From Streptomyces sp. NRRL B-1347 (lineage in GTDB: Bacteria > Actinomycetota > Actinomycetes > Streptomycetales > Streptomycetaceae): 64,000 nucleotides of DNA. Positions within the stretch are counted from its first letter, which is position 1, and every line of letters begins with the position of its first letter. The stretch lies in NCBI RefSeq assembly GCF_000720325.1, contig NZ_JOJM01000006.1, forward strand, positions 1 to 64,000, read 5' to 3'. Below the pieces are notes generated by a model that had not been told where the DNA came from, ran no database searches, and was given only the letters and a program-made list of their open reading frames with translations. The position numbers were made by a program, and so were the translations under genes. Below, piece by piece: positions 57,205 to 64,000 of this stretch.

Positions 57205-57494
57205 GTTACACGGAGTACGCCACCGCGCTGGACACCGCCGCTGACTCCATGGAGGCCGACGTCCGGCTCACGCCAGATACCGCGCTGCGCCTGGCCGTCT
57301 TCGGCAGCTCGGACGAGAGCCTTCCCGCCCCAGGGCAGCCGGGAGCGCGCGCGTACGTGGAGTGCGTGGCCGCGGTCGAGTGCCGCTTCGGCCTCCAGGG
57401 CCGGGGCATCGCGGACCTCAGCCGCCTCCCCGCGATCGCCGCGTTCCGCGCTGAGGCCGCCCGCTTCCGCTCCTACACCAAGGGGTGCGGCTGA
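57201..57494 (+). CDS. Unknown 97-residue protein
   Basis: Helical (YTEYATALDTAADSMEADVR, IAAFRAEAARFRSYTKG). ATGA coupling to the previous gene and TGATG to the next. Function is unknown. Confidence 0.6.
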   Translation: MSYTEYATALDTAADSMEADVRLTPDTALRLAVFGSSDESLPAPGQPGARAYVECVAAVECRFGLQGRGIADLSRLPAIAAFRAEAARFRSYTKGCG

Positions 57495-57685
57495 TGGGCT
57501 TCCGTGACTTCGCCCGCTCCCTGCGGGGCGGCGACGACCACGCCCTCGCCCGGCAGATGAGCGACAAGAAGAAGGCGGACGACGAGAAGGCCGCGCAGAA
57601 GCGGCGCGCCTCGCACCGCGCCCGCGTCGTCCGCGACGGCGACGCCGCCGGACAGCCCTTCCCCCGCCACCTCTTCAAGGACTGA
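57494..57685 (+). CDS. Small highly charged protein (63 aa)
   Basis: Lys/Arg/Asp-rich, probably a helix (ARQMSDKKKADDEKAAQKRR). The ATG at 57494 overlaps the previous stop. The GTG at 57485 is less likely. Function is unknown. It could bind nucleic acid. Confidence 0.6.
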   Translation: MGFRDFARSLRGGDDHALARQMSDKKKADDEKAAQKRRASHRARVVRDGDAAGQPFPRHLFKD

Positions 57686-57763
57686 ATCCGTCAGGCCGGG
57701 CTCCCTCCCCGGGGGCCCGGCCGCTCACCTGTACCTCAAGGACCAGCTCGAAGGGCGTTCCCG

Positions 57764-58930
57764 ATGGCTGAGGACCAGCAGCCCCGCATCCCCGGAGTGA
57801 AGTACCGCAAGGCCCGCCGTGAGCGGGACGAGACGACCGTCATCAACGGCATCCCGTCCACGCGGAAGGTGCCGTACGACGCCTGGGAGCGCGTACCGCC
57901 GCGTGACTGGGACGAGGTGATCCTCCGGGGCGTCGTCACCGTCACCATCGGCATCACCGTCCTCGCGATCTGCGCCACGACCGGCAGCATCGGCGGCCTG
58001 CTCTCCCGGATCATCCCTGCCGGACTGGCCTACACCGTCGGCGTGGTTTTCAGCCTGACTTGGCTGAGCTGCATGGGCGTGGAGTGGTTGCAGCGTACGA
58101 ACACGCGGGCGGCCCGGGTGCCGCAGGTCGCCAGCTGGATCGCGCTCGGCATCGGCATGGCGGCCGTCGGCACCTACGGCTACGTGCTGGACCAGCGGGC
58201 GGCCGGGGCAGTCGGCGCCTGTGTCGATCTGCTGTCGAAGGGCCTGATCACCCTCGTCATGAGCCTGTACCGCGTCGAGCTCGACGAGGGGGTTGAGCAG
58301 TGGGTCGCGGACCGGGAGCAGGAGGTCACGGCGCGCGCCCGCCTCGCCACCCGCCTGCGTCGGCTGAACTCCCAGGCCGCGTACACGCGCGCCGTCGGCG
58401 GTGTGGAGTACGACGCCGCGGACGCGATGCTGGCCATGGTGCAGCAACAGCAGGTGACCGCGCCGGACCCCGGCCCGGATGGGCCGTCCGGACAGCATCC
58501 GGCAGCGTCCGCGCCTGCTGCCGGCAGCGCCCCGGTGGCCCCTGCCCCGGCGCCCGCTCCGGCCGCCGCCGCTCCGCAGCACGCCCCCTCCATGGCCGTG
58601 CAGCCGCCCACCCCGGCCGCGCCGCCGTCCGGGCAGCCGTCCGCACCGGCCGTCCCTCCCGTCCCCGCCCCGACCGGCGGCACGGGCGAGCAGCAGGGCG
58701 GCACACCGCCGGTCACACCGATCGGGGAGGGCATCGCCGGGACCGTCCGCCGCTACCTCGCCGAGCACCCGGAGACCTTCGGCAAAGAGCCGCTGACCCC
58801 CGAGCAGCTGCTGGACATGACCGACGCCGTGCGCCAAGCCAACGGCGACCGGCCCACGCTGACCGACACGGTGCGCCGCACCCGTGACCGAGAGGTCGAC
58901 AGGCAGCTCAAGGCGCGGAGGTCGGCATGA
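57764..58930 (+). CDS. Multi-span membrane protein with Pro/Ala-rich tail
   Basis: This 388-residue protein has a polar N-terminus (about 45 residues) and then four hydrophobic segments (about residues 48-70, 75-95, 115-137, 143-165). A charged helix follows, then a long Pro/Ala tail with an end helix (LTPEQLLDMTDAVRQANGDR). It heads an operon of membrane proteins. In layout it recalls the spread or transfer membrane proteins (Spd) of Streptomyces conjugative elements, but I see no motif that proves this. Confidence 0.65.
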   Translation: MAEDQQPRIPGVKYRKARRERDETTVINGIPSTRKVPYDAWERVPPRDWDEVILRGVVTVTIGITVLAICATTGSIGGLLSRIIPAGLAYTVGVVFSLTWLSCMGVEWLQRTNTRAARVPQVASWIALGIGMAAVGTYGYVLDQRAAGAVGACVDLLSKGLITLVMSLYRVELDEGVEQWVADREQEVTARARLATRLRRLNSQAAYTRAVGGVEYDAADAMLAMVQQQQVTAPDPGPDGPSGQHPAASAPAAGSAPVAPAPAPAPAAAAPQHAPSMAVQPPTPAAPPSGQPSAPAVPPVPAPTGGTGEQQGGTPPVTPIGEGIAGTVRRYLAEHPETFGKEPLTPEQLLDMTDAVRQANGDRPTLTDTVRRTRDREVDRQLKARRSA

Positions 58931-59697
58931 CAGCCGTTGCGGCACTCGCCGCCGTCGCCGCTCTCGCCGTGCTCGGCTGGACTCTCCAGATCGGGCCCCT
59001 CGCCGTGGTCATCATGTTCGGCCTGGCAGCAGCCGTCCTGTACGCCCCCGTCCCCACGCGCCCCCGGCGCCGGGGACGGGGGCGGTGCGCGGGCAGCCCG
59101 GGCGCCGCCCCGGCCGCGCGCGCCCGCCGCCTCCGCACACCCGCCGTCCGCCTGGCGTCCGCGCTTGGGATCCGCACCCGGCGCGGCCGCCAGGCCGACA
59201 ACTGCGCGGCGGGCGCGGCGGGGGAGCGGTACGTCGCCGCGCTCCTCACCGAGCTCGAGGGGGAAGGCTGGAACTTCCTCTACAGCCGCGCCCTGCCGAC
59301 CGGCCGCGCGGACGTCGACGTCTTCGCCCTCTCACCACGCGGCTGCGCGTACGTCCTGGACGCCAAGCAGTGGAGCGCCCGCTACCGGCTCCAGATCGTC
59401 AACGGCCGCCTGTGGCACGGCGACCGCGACGTCACCCACCGGCTCGACGGCCTGCACCACGAGACCCGCACCGTCGCCCGCCTCCTGGGCGTCGACGTCA
59501 TCCCCGTCGCCGTCATGGTCGGCCCCCTCACTCCCGGTTTCCAGCTGGTTCTCGACGGCATCCGCATCGTCCCCGCCGACGACATCTGCGCCGTCCTCCG
59601 CCATCTCGACGCCCACCGGGTGCCGCACCCGCGCCGCCCCAACATCCACACCGTGGCGCACCTGCTGCCGCCCTACCAGGAAGGCCACCGACGGTGA
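58927..59697 (+). CDS. Membrane-anchored NERD-domain protein
   Basis: This 256-residue protein has two N-terminal hydrophobic segments (about residues 1-40) and a basic linker. A NERD (nuclease-related) domain follows from about 95: AAGERYVAALL, RADVDVFALS and YVLDAKQWS, which supply the Glu, Asp and Asp-x-Lys of the restriction-endonuclease-like site. NERD proteins are found on plasmids and elements and are thought to cut or process DNA. Here it would act at the membrane. ATGA coupling to the previous gene. Confidence 0.8.
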   Translation: MTAVAALAAVAALAVLGWTLQIGPLAVVIMFGLAAAVLYAPVPTRPRRRGRGRCAGSPGAAPAARARRLRTPAVRLASALGIRTRRGRQADNCAAGAAGERYVAALLTELEGEGWNFLYSRALPTGRADVDVFALSPRGCAYVLDAKQWSARYRLQIVNGRLWHGDRDVTHRLDGLHHETRTVARLLGVDVIPVAVMVGPLTPGFQLVLDGIRIVPADDICAVLRHLDAHRVPHPRRPNIHTVAHLLPPYQEGHRR

Positions 59698-60503
59698 CCC
59701 CCGGCCCGCACGAGCGCCTGATCCGCCGCTACCTCAACGCGATGGATGCCCGCCCCGTTGGCCACAGCGCCCCCCAGCCGGAGGGTGCCCCGGACCCCGA
59801 GCCGCCCGCGGCGCCACCCGCCACAGGCCCCGCTCCCGGCCCGGCGACGACGGACCGGATTCCTCCCTGGTGGGCGCCCAAGCCGCCCCTCAGCGCGGAG
59901 CCGCCGGGGGAGCAGCACGAGGAGGTGGCCAAGGAGGGCGCCCCCGCGTGCAGCCACCCGGAGCCGCACCCGGTCCGCGCCCGCCCCACGGGGGAGCTCG
60001 TCGCCTACTGGTGCAGCGACTGCGAAACCCAGCTCGAAGTCCCCGACGGCTACACCGACGACGAGGACCAGGGCGACGAGACGGCCGACGGCCGGGTTCC
60101 CGCCCTCCTCCGCCGTCACTGGACCCTCCGAGGCTCCGGCAAGACCTACCGCCGCCCCTCCTACCGCAAGCCCAGGCCCGCCCCCCGGCAGTCGCTGATC
60201 GACTGGTGGCAGGGCCTGGACCGGCGCACCTGCTGGTTCCTCTACAACGGCACCGCGATCACCGCCGGGTTCGCCCTCGGCGTCCCGCAGTGGTTCACCG
60301 CCGAGACCGCGTACCTCGCTGCAACCAGCGACTCGTGGACCGATCCGGGCGCCTTCGCGGGCTACGTCATCACCCTCGGCGTCTGGATGTGGGACTACCG
60401 GACCCGCGGCTGGATCCCGCCCTTCGCCCTGCCCGCCCGCATCCCCCTCGCCTCCCTCCTCGTCGGTGTCCCCCTGTACGGCACCGACGTCATCCCGGCC
60501 TGA
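59694..60503 (+). CDS. Membrane protein with zinc-ribbon-like centre
   Basis: This 269-residue protein has a Pro-rich N-terminal 90 residues, then CSHPEPHPVRARPTGELVAY with YWCSDCETQ (about residues 84-110, a likely C...C-x2-C site), and a C-terminal membrane part with about three hydrophobic segments (about 185-265). GTG start coupled to the NERD gene. It is probably part of the same envelope machinery. Confidence 0.62.
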   Translation: MTPGPHERLIRRYLNAMDARPVGHSAPQPEGAPDPEPPAAPPATGPAPGPATTDRIPPWWAPKPPLSAEPPGEQHEEVAKEGAPACSHPEPHPVRARPTGELVAYWCSDCETQLEVPDGYTDDEDQGDETADGRVPALLRRHWTLRGSGKTYRRPSYRKPRPAPRQSLIDWWQGLDRRTCWFLYNGTAITAGFALGVPQWFTAETAYLAATSDSWTDPGAFAGYVITLGVWMWDYRTRGWIPPFALPARIPLASLLVGVPLYGTDVIPA

Positions 60504-60520
60504 TCCCGAAAGGACCAGTT

Positions 60521-60931
60521 GTGAGTCTCATCGGCACCGTCGGCCCCTTCGGGCTCGCCGCCATCCTCTCCGCCATCCTCTTCTTCGGCACGGCAGACGG
60601 AGGGGGGCACATCAAGTCGCTCTCCTGGGGATGGTGCCTCTTGCTGTCCCTGGTGGCGGGCGCCTCCTTCGCCGTCGCCGACTGGCCGTTCTCCATCGTC
60701 AATGCCGTGGTTCACGACATCGTCGGCCTGATCACCGCAGCGTTCCCGAAGCTGACGCTCGCCGCCCTCGGCGTCATCATGATCGTGATGGCTCTGTGGA
60801 AGAAGATGACCCTGCGGGGCGTCTCCATGATGGGCATCACCTACTGGTATGTGGCCTCCCACGCGGGCGGCGGCCAGGGCGTGCTCGCCGACAGGATTGC
60901 CGACATCGCTGAGCGGATCGCCAGCTCATGA
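60521..60931 (+). CDS. Four-span membrane protein (136 aa)
   Basis: Four hydrophobic segments are visible (about residues 6-24, 33-52, 56-78, 82-100), then KKMTLRGVSMMGITYWYVAS and an amphipathic end. GTG 60521 has AAAGGACC upstream. Small integral proteins of this kind are common in conjugative and phage lysis regions. No decisive motif. Confidence 0.62.
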   Translation: MSLIGTVGPFGLAAILSAILFFGTADGGGHIKSLSWGWCLLLSLVAGASFAVADWPFSIVNAVVHDIVGLITAAFPKLTLAALGVIMIVMALWKKMTLRGVSMMGITYWYVASHAGGGQGVLADRIADIAERIASS

Positions 60932-61995
60932 CCGAGCCCGGCGCGGCCGGTGACGAGCAGCCGACTGCGGGTGAGCCGCCGGCATGCGCCCCGCAGGGCG
61001 ACGCCGAGCACGACGAGGACCAGGCGTACGACGGCGGCGAGGCAGGGGAGGAGCCTCGCCGCCGCGCGTTCGCCATGCCCGACCTGCGCCCCTACGCCGA
61101 CCCGCGCCCCCTCGCCGAACTGGGGCCTCTCGCCGTCGAGGCCTGCCAGAGTCCGTCCATCCGCATCTTCCTGCGCGTCTGTGGCCTCGGCGTGTACCGG
61201 CTTCTGGCGGTCATCTTCGGATGGGTCTTCGGCCGCATCGGCAAACGCGGCAGCGTCGGAGCCCGCCTTGCCGCCACCGGGTTCATCGCCTACGCCCTGG
61301 CCCGAGCGCCCCTCTCCCACCCCGTGGCCGTCCCTGCGGTGTGCGCCGCCGTGGCCCTGGCCGTCGTCCTGGCGGGCACTGGCCGCCTCCCCCTCCCCAC
61401 CATCGCCCCCGGCCCCAAGGGGGGTGTGAGCAAGGTCAAGTCGAAGCGTTCCATCACCGTGAGGTTCGGCGGCAGCCTCTGGCGCCGCACGACCGCCCCC
61501 GAAGCGCCCTCCGCCGACACCCCGCCGCAGGCCCCCGGCACGCCCCCCGCAGACCAGGCTGCGGACGTCGACAAGGCCCCCGTCCCCGACCCCTCTCCAG
61601 AGGCCGTGATCCGCGCCCTGCACCGGCTCGTGGGAGAGGGCCGGGGAGTGCTCCACACCACCCTGCGCGACCACCTCGCCCTACCCGACACCCGGGCCCT
61701 GAAGAGGGTGCTGGAACGGGATCAGATCCCCTCCCGCCCAGGGGTGCGCGCGGCGGCCGGGAACGGGCCCGGCGTACACCGCGACGACTTCCCGCCCCTC
61801 CCCCCTCTCCAGGAGCCACCCCAGGGAACCGGTGTTGTTGCAGGCCAGCAGCCAACGCCAACGCCAACAACGCCGCCAACGGAGCAGGGAGAGGGGGCGG
61901 TGCCGTGGACCGAGGAAGAGCGGAGGATGGGGCGCCGACTCGTCCGCGCCCCCCACGAAGGGCCTGCCGCGTGGAAGGTCGAACGTCTTTCCTGA
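60928..61995 (+). CDS. Membrane protein with winged-helix-like tail
   Basis: This 355-residue protein has an acidic N-terminus, two or three hydrophobic segments (about residues 85-105, 112-130, 133-152) and a basic Pro-rich linker. A helical segment follows (VIRALHRLVGEGRGVLHTTL and LPDTRALKRVLERDQIPSRP, about 230-270) that looks like a small winged helix. The end is low-complexity. It overlaps the previous gene by ATGA and closes the membrane operon. Confidence 0.62.
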   Translation: MTEPGAAGDEQPTAGEPPACAPQGDAEHDEDQAYDGGEAGEEPRRRAFAMPDLRPYADPRPLAELGPLAVEACQSPSIRIFLRVCGLGVYRLLAVIFGWVFGRIGKRGSVGARLAATGFIAYALARAPLSHPVAVPAVCAAVALAVVLAGTGRLPLPTIAPGPKGGVSKVKSKRSITVRFGGSLWRRTTAPEAPSADTPPQAPGTPPADQAADVDKAPVPDPSPEAVIRALHRLVGEGRGVLHTTLRDHLALPDTRALKRVLERDQIPSRPGVRAAAGNGPGVHRDDFPPLPPLQEPPQGTGVVAGQQPTPTPTTPPTEQGEGAVPWTEEERRMGRRLVRAPHEGPAAWKVERLS

Positions 61996-62089
61996 ACGAG
62001 CAGCCCGCGACGGGTCGTGACGAGGCAGGTACAGAGAGGCGCCATATCGAGCATCATGGAGCCGGTCTGAAATAAGGGAGGGGTCGGGT

Positions 62090-62332
62090 ATGAGCTACCG
62101 CTACCGGTGCGACCAGTGCCGCACCACGTCGCCCCCCGTGCTCACCCGCGGAGCGCTCGCCGACGAGCGCAGAGTCCACCGCCGCCAGTTCCACGGCGGA
62201 CACATCCCCGACGGCGAGCGCGTCATCGAGCCGGAGCCCTTCCGCTTCACCGACGTCCCCGTGGGGCAGCTGATCGTCGGCACCTTCATGATCGTCATCG
62301 TCCTGGCCGGAATCATGGCCCGCATCCTCTGA
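62090..62332 (+). CDS. Small zinc-finger/membrane protein (80 aa)
   Basis: YRYRCDQCRTTSP at the start (CxxC) with HRRQFHGGH a little later suggests a Cys2-His2-like site. A C-terminal helix (VGQLIVGTFMIVIVLAGIMA) spans the membrane. The ATG has GGGAGGGG upstream. Function is unknown. Confidence 0.65.
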   Translation: MSYRYRCDQCRTTSPPVLTRGALADERRVHRRQFHGGHIPDGERVIEPEPFRFTDVPVGQLIVGTFMIVIVLAGIMARIL

Positions 62333-62361
62333 CCGCCTGCCCAGCCCTCAAGGAGAGCACC

Positions 62362-62790
62362 ATGACGACGATGTGGCGGGGGCCCGACGGGCACCACTGG
62401 GAAGAGGCGGGCCAGGAATTCGACGCGGACGCGAGCGAATGGATCACCCACCTCGCGCCCGCAGCGCAGGACTCTGAGACCGGCCGCTGGGCCAGCACGG
62501 AATGCGGCGCGCCTATCCAGGTCCGTGGCGATCTCGGACGGGCCGGATACACCGAGGTGTCCGCTGACCCGCTCGCCGAGCCACGCGTCGCCCGTCTCCA
62601 CGCCCTCCTGGCCGAACTCCTCGCCGACTATCACCAGCGCACCGGAGCACCGCACCCGAACGCCACTCAGCTGCGCCTCTCCTTCGAGGACGTGGCCGCC
62701 CTCCCCGAGCAGCTCCGGAACATCGGCCGCGCCACGGCCCGGCAGGCGGCCAGCTCTGGTTACAACCGCGGCGCCCGCGGTCGACGCTGA
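62362..62790 (+). CDS. Unknown 142-residue protein
   Basis: The N-terminal half contains HHWEEAGQEFDADASEWITH, and the C-terminal helix LRLSFEDVAALPEQLRNIGR. ATG 62362 has AAGGAGAG upstream. No family is recognised. The 125 bp after it (62791-62915) hold only a weak overlapping frame. Confidence 0.6.
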   Translation: MTTMWRGPDGHHWEEAGQEFDADASEWITHLAPAAQDSETGRWASTECGAPIQVRGDLGRAGYTEVSADPLAEPRVARLHALLAELLADYHQRTGAPHPNATQLRLSFEDVAALPEQLRNIGRATARQAASSGYNRGARGRR

Positions 62791-62915
62791 ATACTGGCTC
62801 ATGGGGAGCGTGAACGATCCCGGCGCTGCCCTGGCGGGCGAGGTGGTCGCCCGCCTCGATACGGCCGGGGATCTCGCCGCGGTGCGGGCGGCATGCCGGC
62901 GGTCCGAGCTCGCTA

Positions 62916-63200
62916 TCAGCTCGCCTTGGGCGCAGGCTTCCTTGGCTTCCGGGGCGCGTTCTTCCCGACCGTCGGCTTCCTCTTCAGCGGGACGTCGTGC
63001 GCCCGGGCGATCTGGCGCAGGGTCTCGTCGGTCCACGGCACGTGCCGTGCCATGACGGTCACGCTGACGTCTGGATTGGCCTTGAGGTCGGCGGCGACGG
63101 CGGCGTGCGCCTTCGCGCGGCACTCATCCACCAGCGCCTGCGCCTTTTTGAGGTCGGCCAGTGCGTCCGTCAGGTCCTGGCTCGGCGTGTAGTCGGTCAT
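62916..63200 (-). CDS. Small HTH-like regulator at the right control region
   Basis: This 94-residue protein has a helical N-terminus (DALADLKKAQALVDECRAKA) and then a possible helix-turn-helix (VTVMARHVPWTDETLRQIAR, about residues 48-70) ending in a Lys/Pro tail. It is divergent from the gene at 63373, and the gap holds TTGGCCAA palindromes that it may bind. ATG 63200 lacks a clear ribosome site. Confidence 0.65.
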   Translation of the reverse strand: MTDYTPSQDLTDALADLKKAQALVDECRAKAHAAVAADLKANPDVSVTVMARHVPWTDETLRQIARAHDVPLKRKPTVGKNAPRKPRKPAPKAS

Positions 63201-63223
63201 GCCCGCAGTCTTACACAAGTGGA

Positions 63224-63323
63224 CTTGGCCAAGGAAGCCTGCGCAGTGCGCGCCCGGGCGTGCCGCATCCATGAGGCAACACGGTTTGGCCAACTTGACT
63301 TGGCCAAGCCGTGTTGGTTAATG
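63224..63323. promoter_or_regulatory. Divergent control region with three TTGGCCAA operators
   Basis: CTTGGCCAAG occurs at 63224-63233 and 63299-63308, and TTTGGCCAAC at 63285-63294. The last two lie inside a larger inverted repeat (63278-63292 with 63301-63315, 14 of 15 matching). TTGACT (63295-63300) and TTAATG (63318-63323), 17 bp apart, form a rightward promoter that the operators overlap. Confidence 0.78.
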
Positions 63324-63372
63324 TCTCTGTGTCAGCCGGGCACCAGCCCGGCAAGGGCCACAGGAGGCACGC

Positions 63373-64000
63373 ATGACGCAGTCCCCCGCCACGACCGAGC
63401 AGTCGCAGCCGCCGGTCATTCGTGTCGCGGTCCGCGCGTACAGGAAGCCCCACAGCGGGATCACGGAACTCCGGGCCCTGATTCACGTCGCCTGCGAATG
63501 CCGCGTCGCGGCCACTCTCGTAGGGGCGCACGACACCATCGCCGCCGCCAAGGAGCAGGCGAAGGCCAAGGCTCACGGATACAACTTCTGCAGCAAGTCC
63601 CTGGCGGCCAGCGACGCCGACCTGAAGCGGCTCGGGCTCGCCAGGGAAGAGCCTGCCGCCGCCGCCGAGTCCCCCCTTCCGGATGGGCCGGAGTGGCGCA
63701 CCCTGAAGGGCGTGGCCACCCCCTTCAGGCTGTACGGGGAGGAGGGTGAGGGAGGCGCCTTCCGTCCGGCGGGCGACCGTAAGCAGGTGACCGGGCGGCC
63801 GCTCACCATCACCCGCCTGGAGATGCGCGGCAGCGTCCGCTACGGCACGGACGAGAACGGCCGGGAGGTGTATCTCTGGGGCGCTGCCGCCAAGTTCTGG
63901 GTCCTGCCCGGCGCCCCGGCGGCCGCGCCTGCCGCGACGGCCACGCAGGAACCTGCGGCCGGAGCCGGTCGCCCCCTGGAGGGCGTCGTCGTCACCCATG
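63373..64000 (+). CDS. Unknown protein, cut by the window end
   Basis: ATG 63373 has CAGGAGG about 8 nt upstream and opens a frame that runs past base 64000 (209 codons so far). Visible text includes IRVAVRAYRKPHSG, HVACECRVAATLVGAHDTIA and PLTITRLEMRGSVRYGTDEN. It looks like a soluble DNA- or RNA-associated beta-rich protein, but no family is clear. It is the first gene after the TTGGCCAA control region. Confidence 0.7.
   Translation, partial: MTQSPATTEQSQPPVIRVAVRAYRKPHSGITELRALIHVACECRVAATLVGAHDTIAAAKEQAKAKAHGYNFCSKSLAASDADLKRLGLAREEPAAAAESPLPDGPEWRTLKGVATPFRLYGEEGEGGAFRPAGDRKQVTGRPLTITRLEMRGSVRYGTDENGREVYLWGAAAKFWVLPGAPAAAPAATATQEPAAGAGRPLEGVVVTH

Larger units (their letters stand above)
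33702..64000. mobile_element. Integrated element at bldA (prophage or conjugative element), right end not in window
   Basis: The start is defined by the tRNA and integrase. Content is typical of an accessory element: repressor switch, recombination module, iteron origin, WhiB-like gene, and dozens of short, tightly overlapping orphan genes, mostly on the plus strand. No terminase, portal, capsid, tail, holin or endolysin gene is seen, and no FtsK-like TraB or relaxase either. The visible part is an early/replication region plus a membrane-protein operon. Boundaries inside bldA are inferred. Confidence 0.9.

Noticed and set aside
57764-58930. Naming this gene as a conjugal spread protein
   Set aside because: Only the membrane layout is similar. 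No diagnostic motif or TraB neighbour is visible in the window.
62525-63055. Plus frame with a start near 62801
   Set aside because: It runs antisense through the HTH-like gene at 62916-63200, has no ribosome site at a proper distance and loses protein character after about 35 codons.

Overview
The window is high-GC actinobacterial DNA and is almost certainly from Streptomyces. The evidence is codon use, GTG/TTG starts with GA-rich ribosome sites, a leucyl tRNA with a UAA anticodon (bldA), two Rpf muralytic genes beside enolase, and a gene order that, from memory, follows the S. coelicolor block SCO3111 to SCO3089. The first 39 bases end with an Illumina Nextera adapter, so the left edge is a contig end with leftover library sequence.

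Bases 258-33088 are host chromosome. In order they hold a DHA2-type efflux pump (-), a LolD/MacB-like ABC pair (+), mfd, a SnoaL-like protein (-), a secreted HNH (DUF1524) lipoprotein, a LolA-fold-like lipoprotein (-), an N-6 adenine methylase-like protein, a membrane protein next to a Ser/Thr kinase, a SurA-type lipoprotein, MazG, a cytochrome P450, two Rpf/LysM proteins (the second behind a c-di-AMP riboswitch), enolase, an FtsB/DivIC-like protein, a DUF501 protein, Ppx/GppA, a type II NADH dehydrogenase with a Rex-like operator, and a cyclopropane-fatty-acid synthase-like methyltransferase. A second ABC pair, paralogous to the first but on the opposite strand, closes the block. Dispersed Streptomyces repeats lie between genes, and in two places they supply the 3' end of a coding region.

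At 33619-33701 lies bldA, the only tRNA seen here and the one that reads UUA codons in Streptomyces development. It is intact. A tyrosine integrase starts 103 bp downstream, and the rest of the window (about 30 kb) is an integrated element whose right end lies outside the window. The element has a divergent repressor/Cro-like switch with four 14-bp palindromic operators. It has a recombination module (YqaJ exonuclease, RecT, DnaQ-like exonuclease, RusA), a WhiB-like protein, a mini-SPFH membrane protein and an orphan Phd-type antitoxin. A probable replication initiator carries five iterons inside its own gene and one in its upstream region, as in lambda O/ori. About 25 small genes are joined end to end by ATGA/GTGA overlaps. 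The right part has three consecutive stem-loops with an identical apex, an operon of membrane proteins including a NERD nuclease-like protein, and a second divergent control region built on TTGGCCAA palindromes.

No terminase, capsid, tail, lysis or FtsK/TraB gene is visible, so the sequence does not settle whether this is a prophage early region, a phage-plasmid or an integrative conjugative element. The strongest candidates for something new are the insertion at bldA, the initiator-internal origin, the triple identical-apex hairpins and the integrase with an extra C-terminal domain of about 200 residues.
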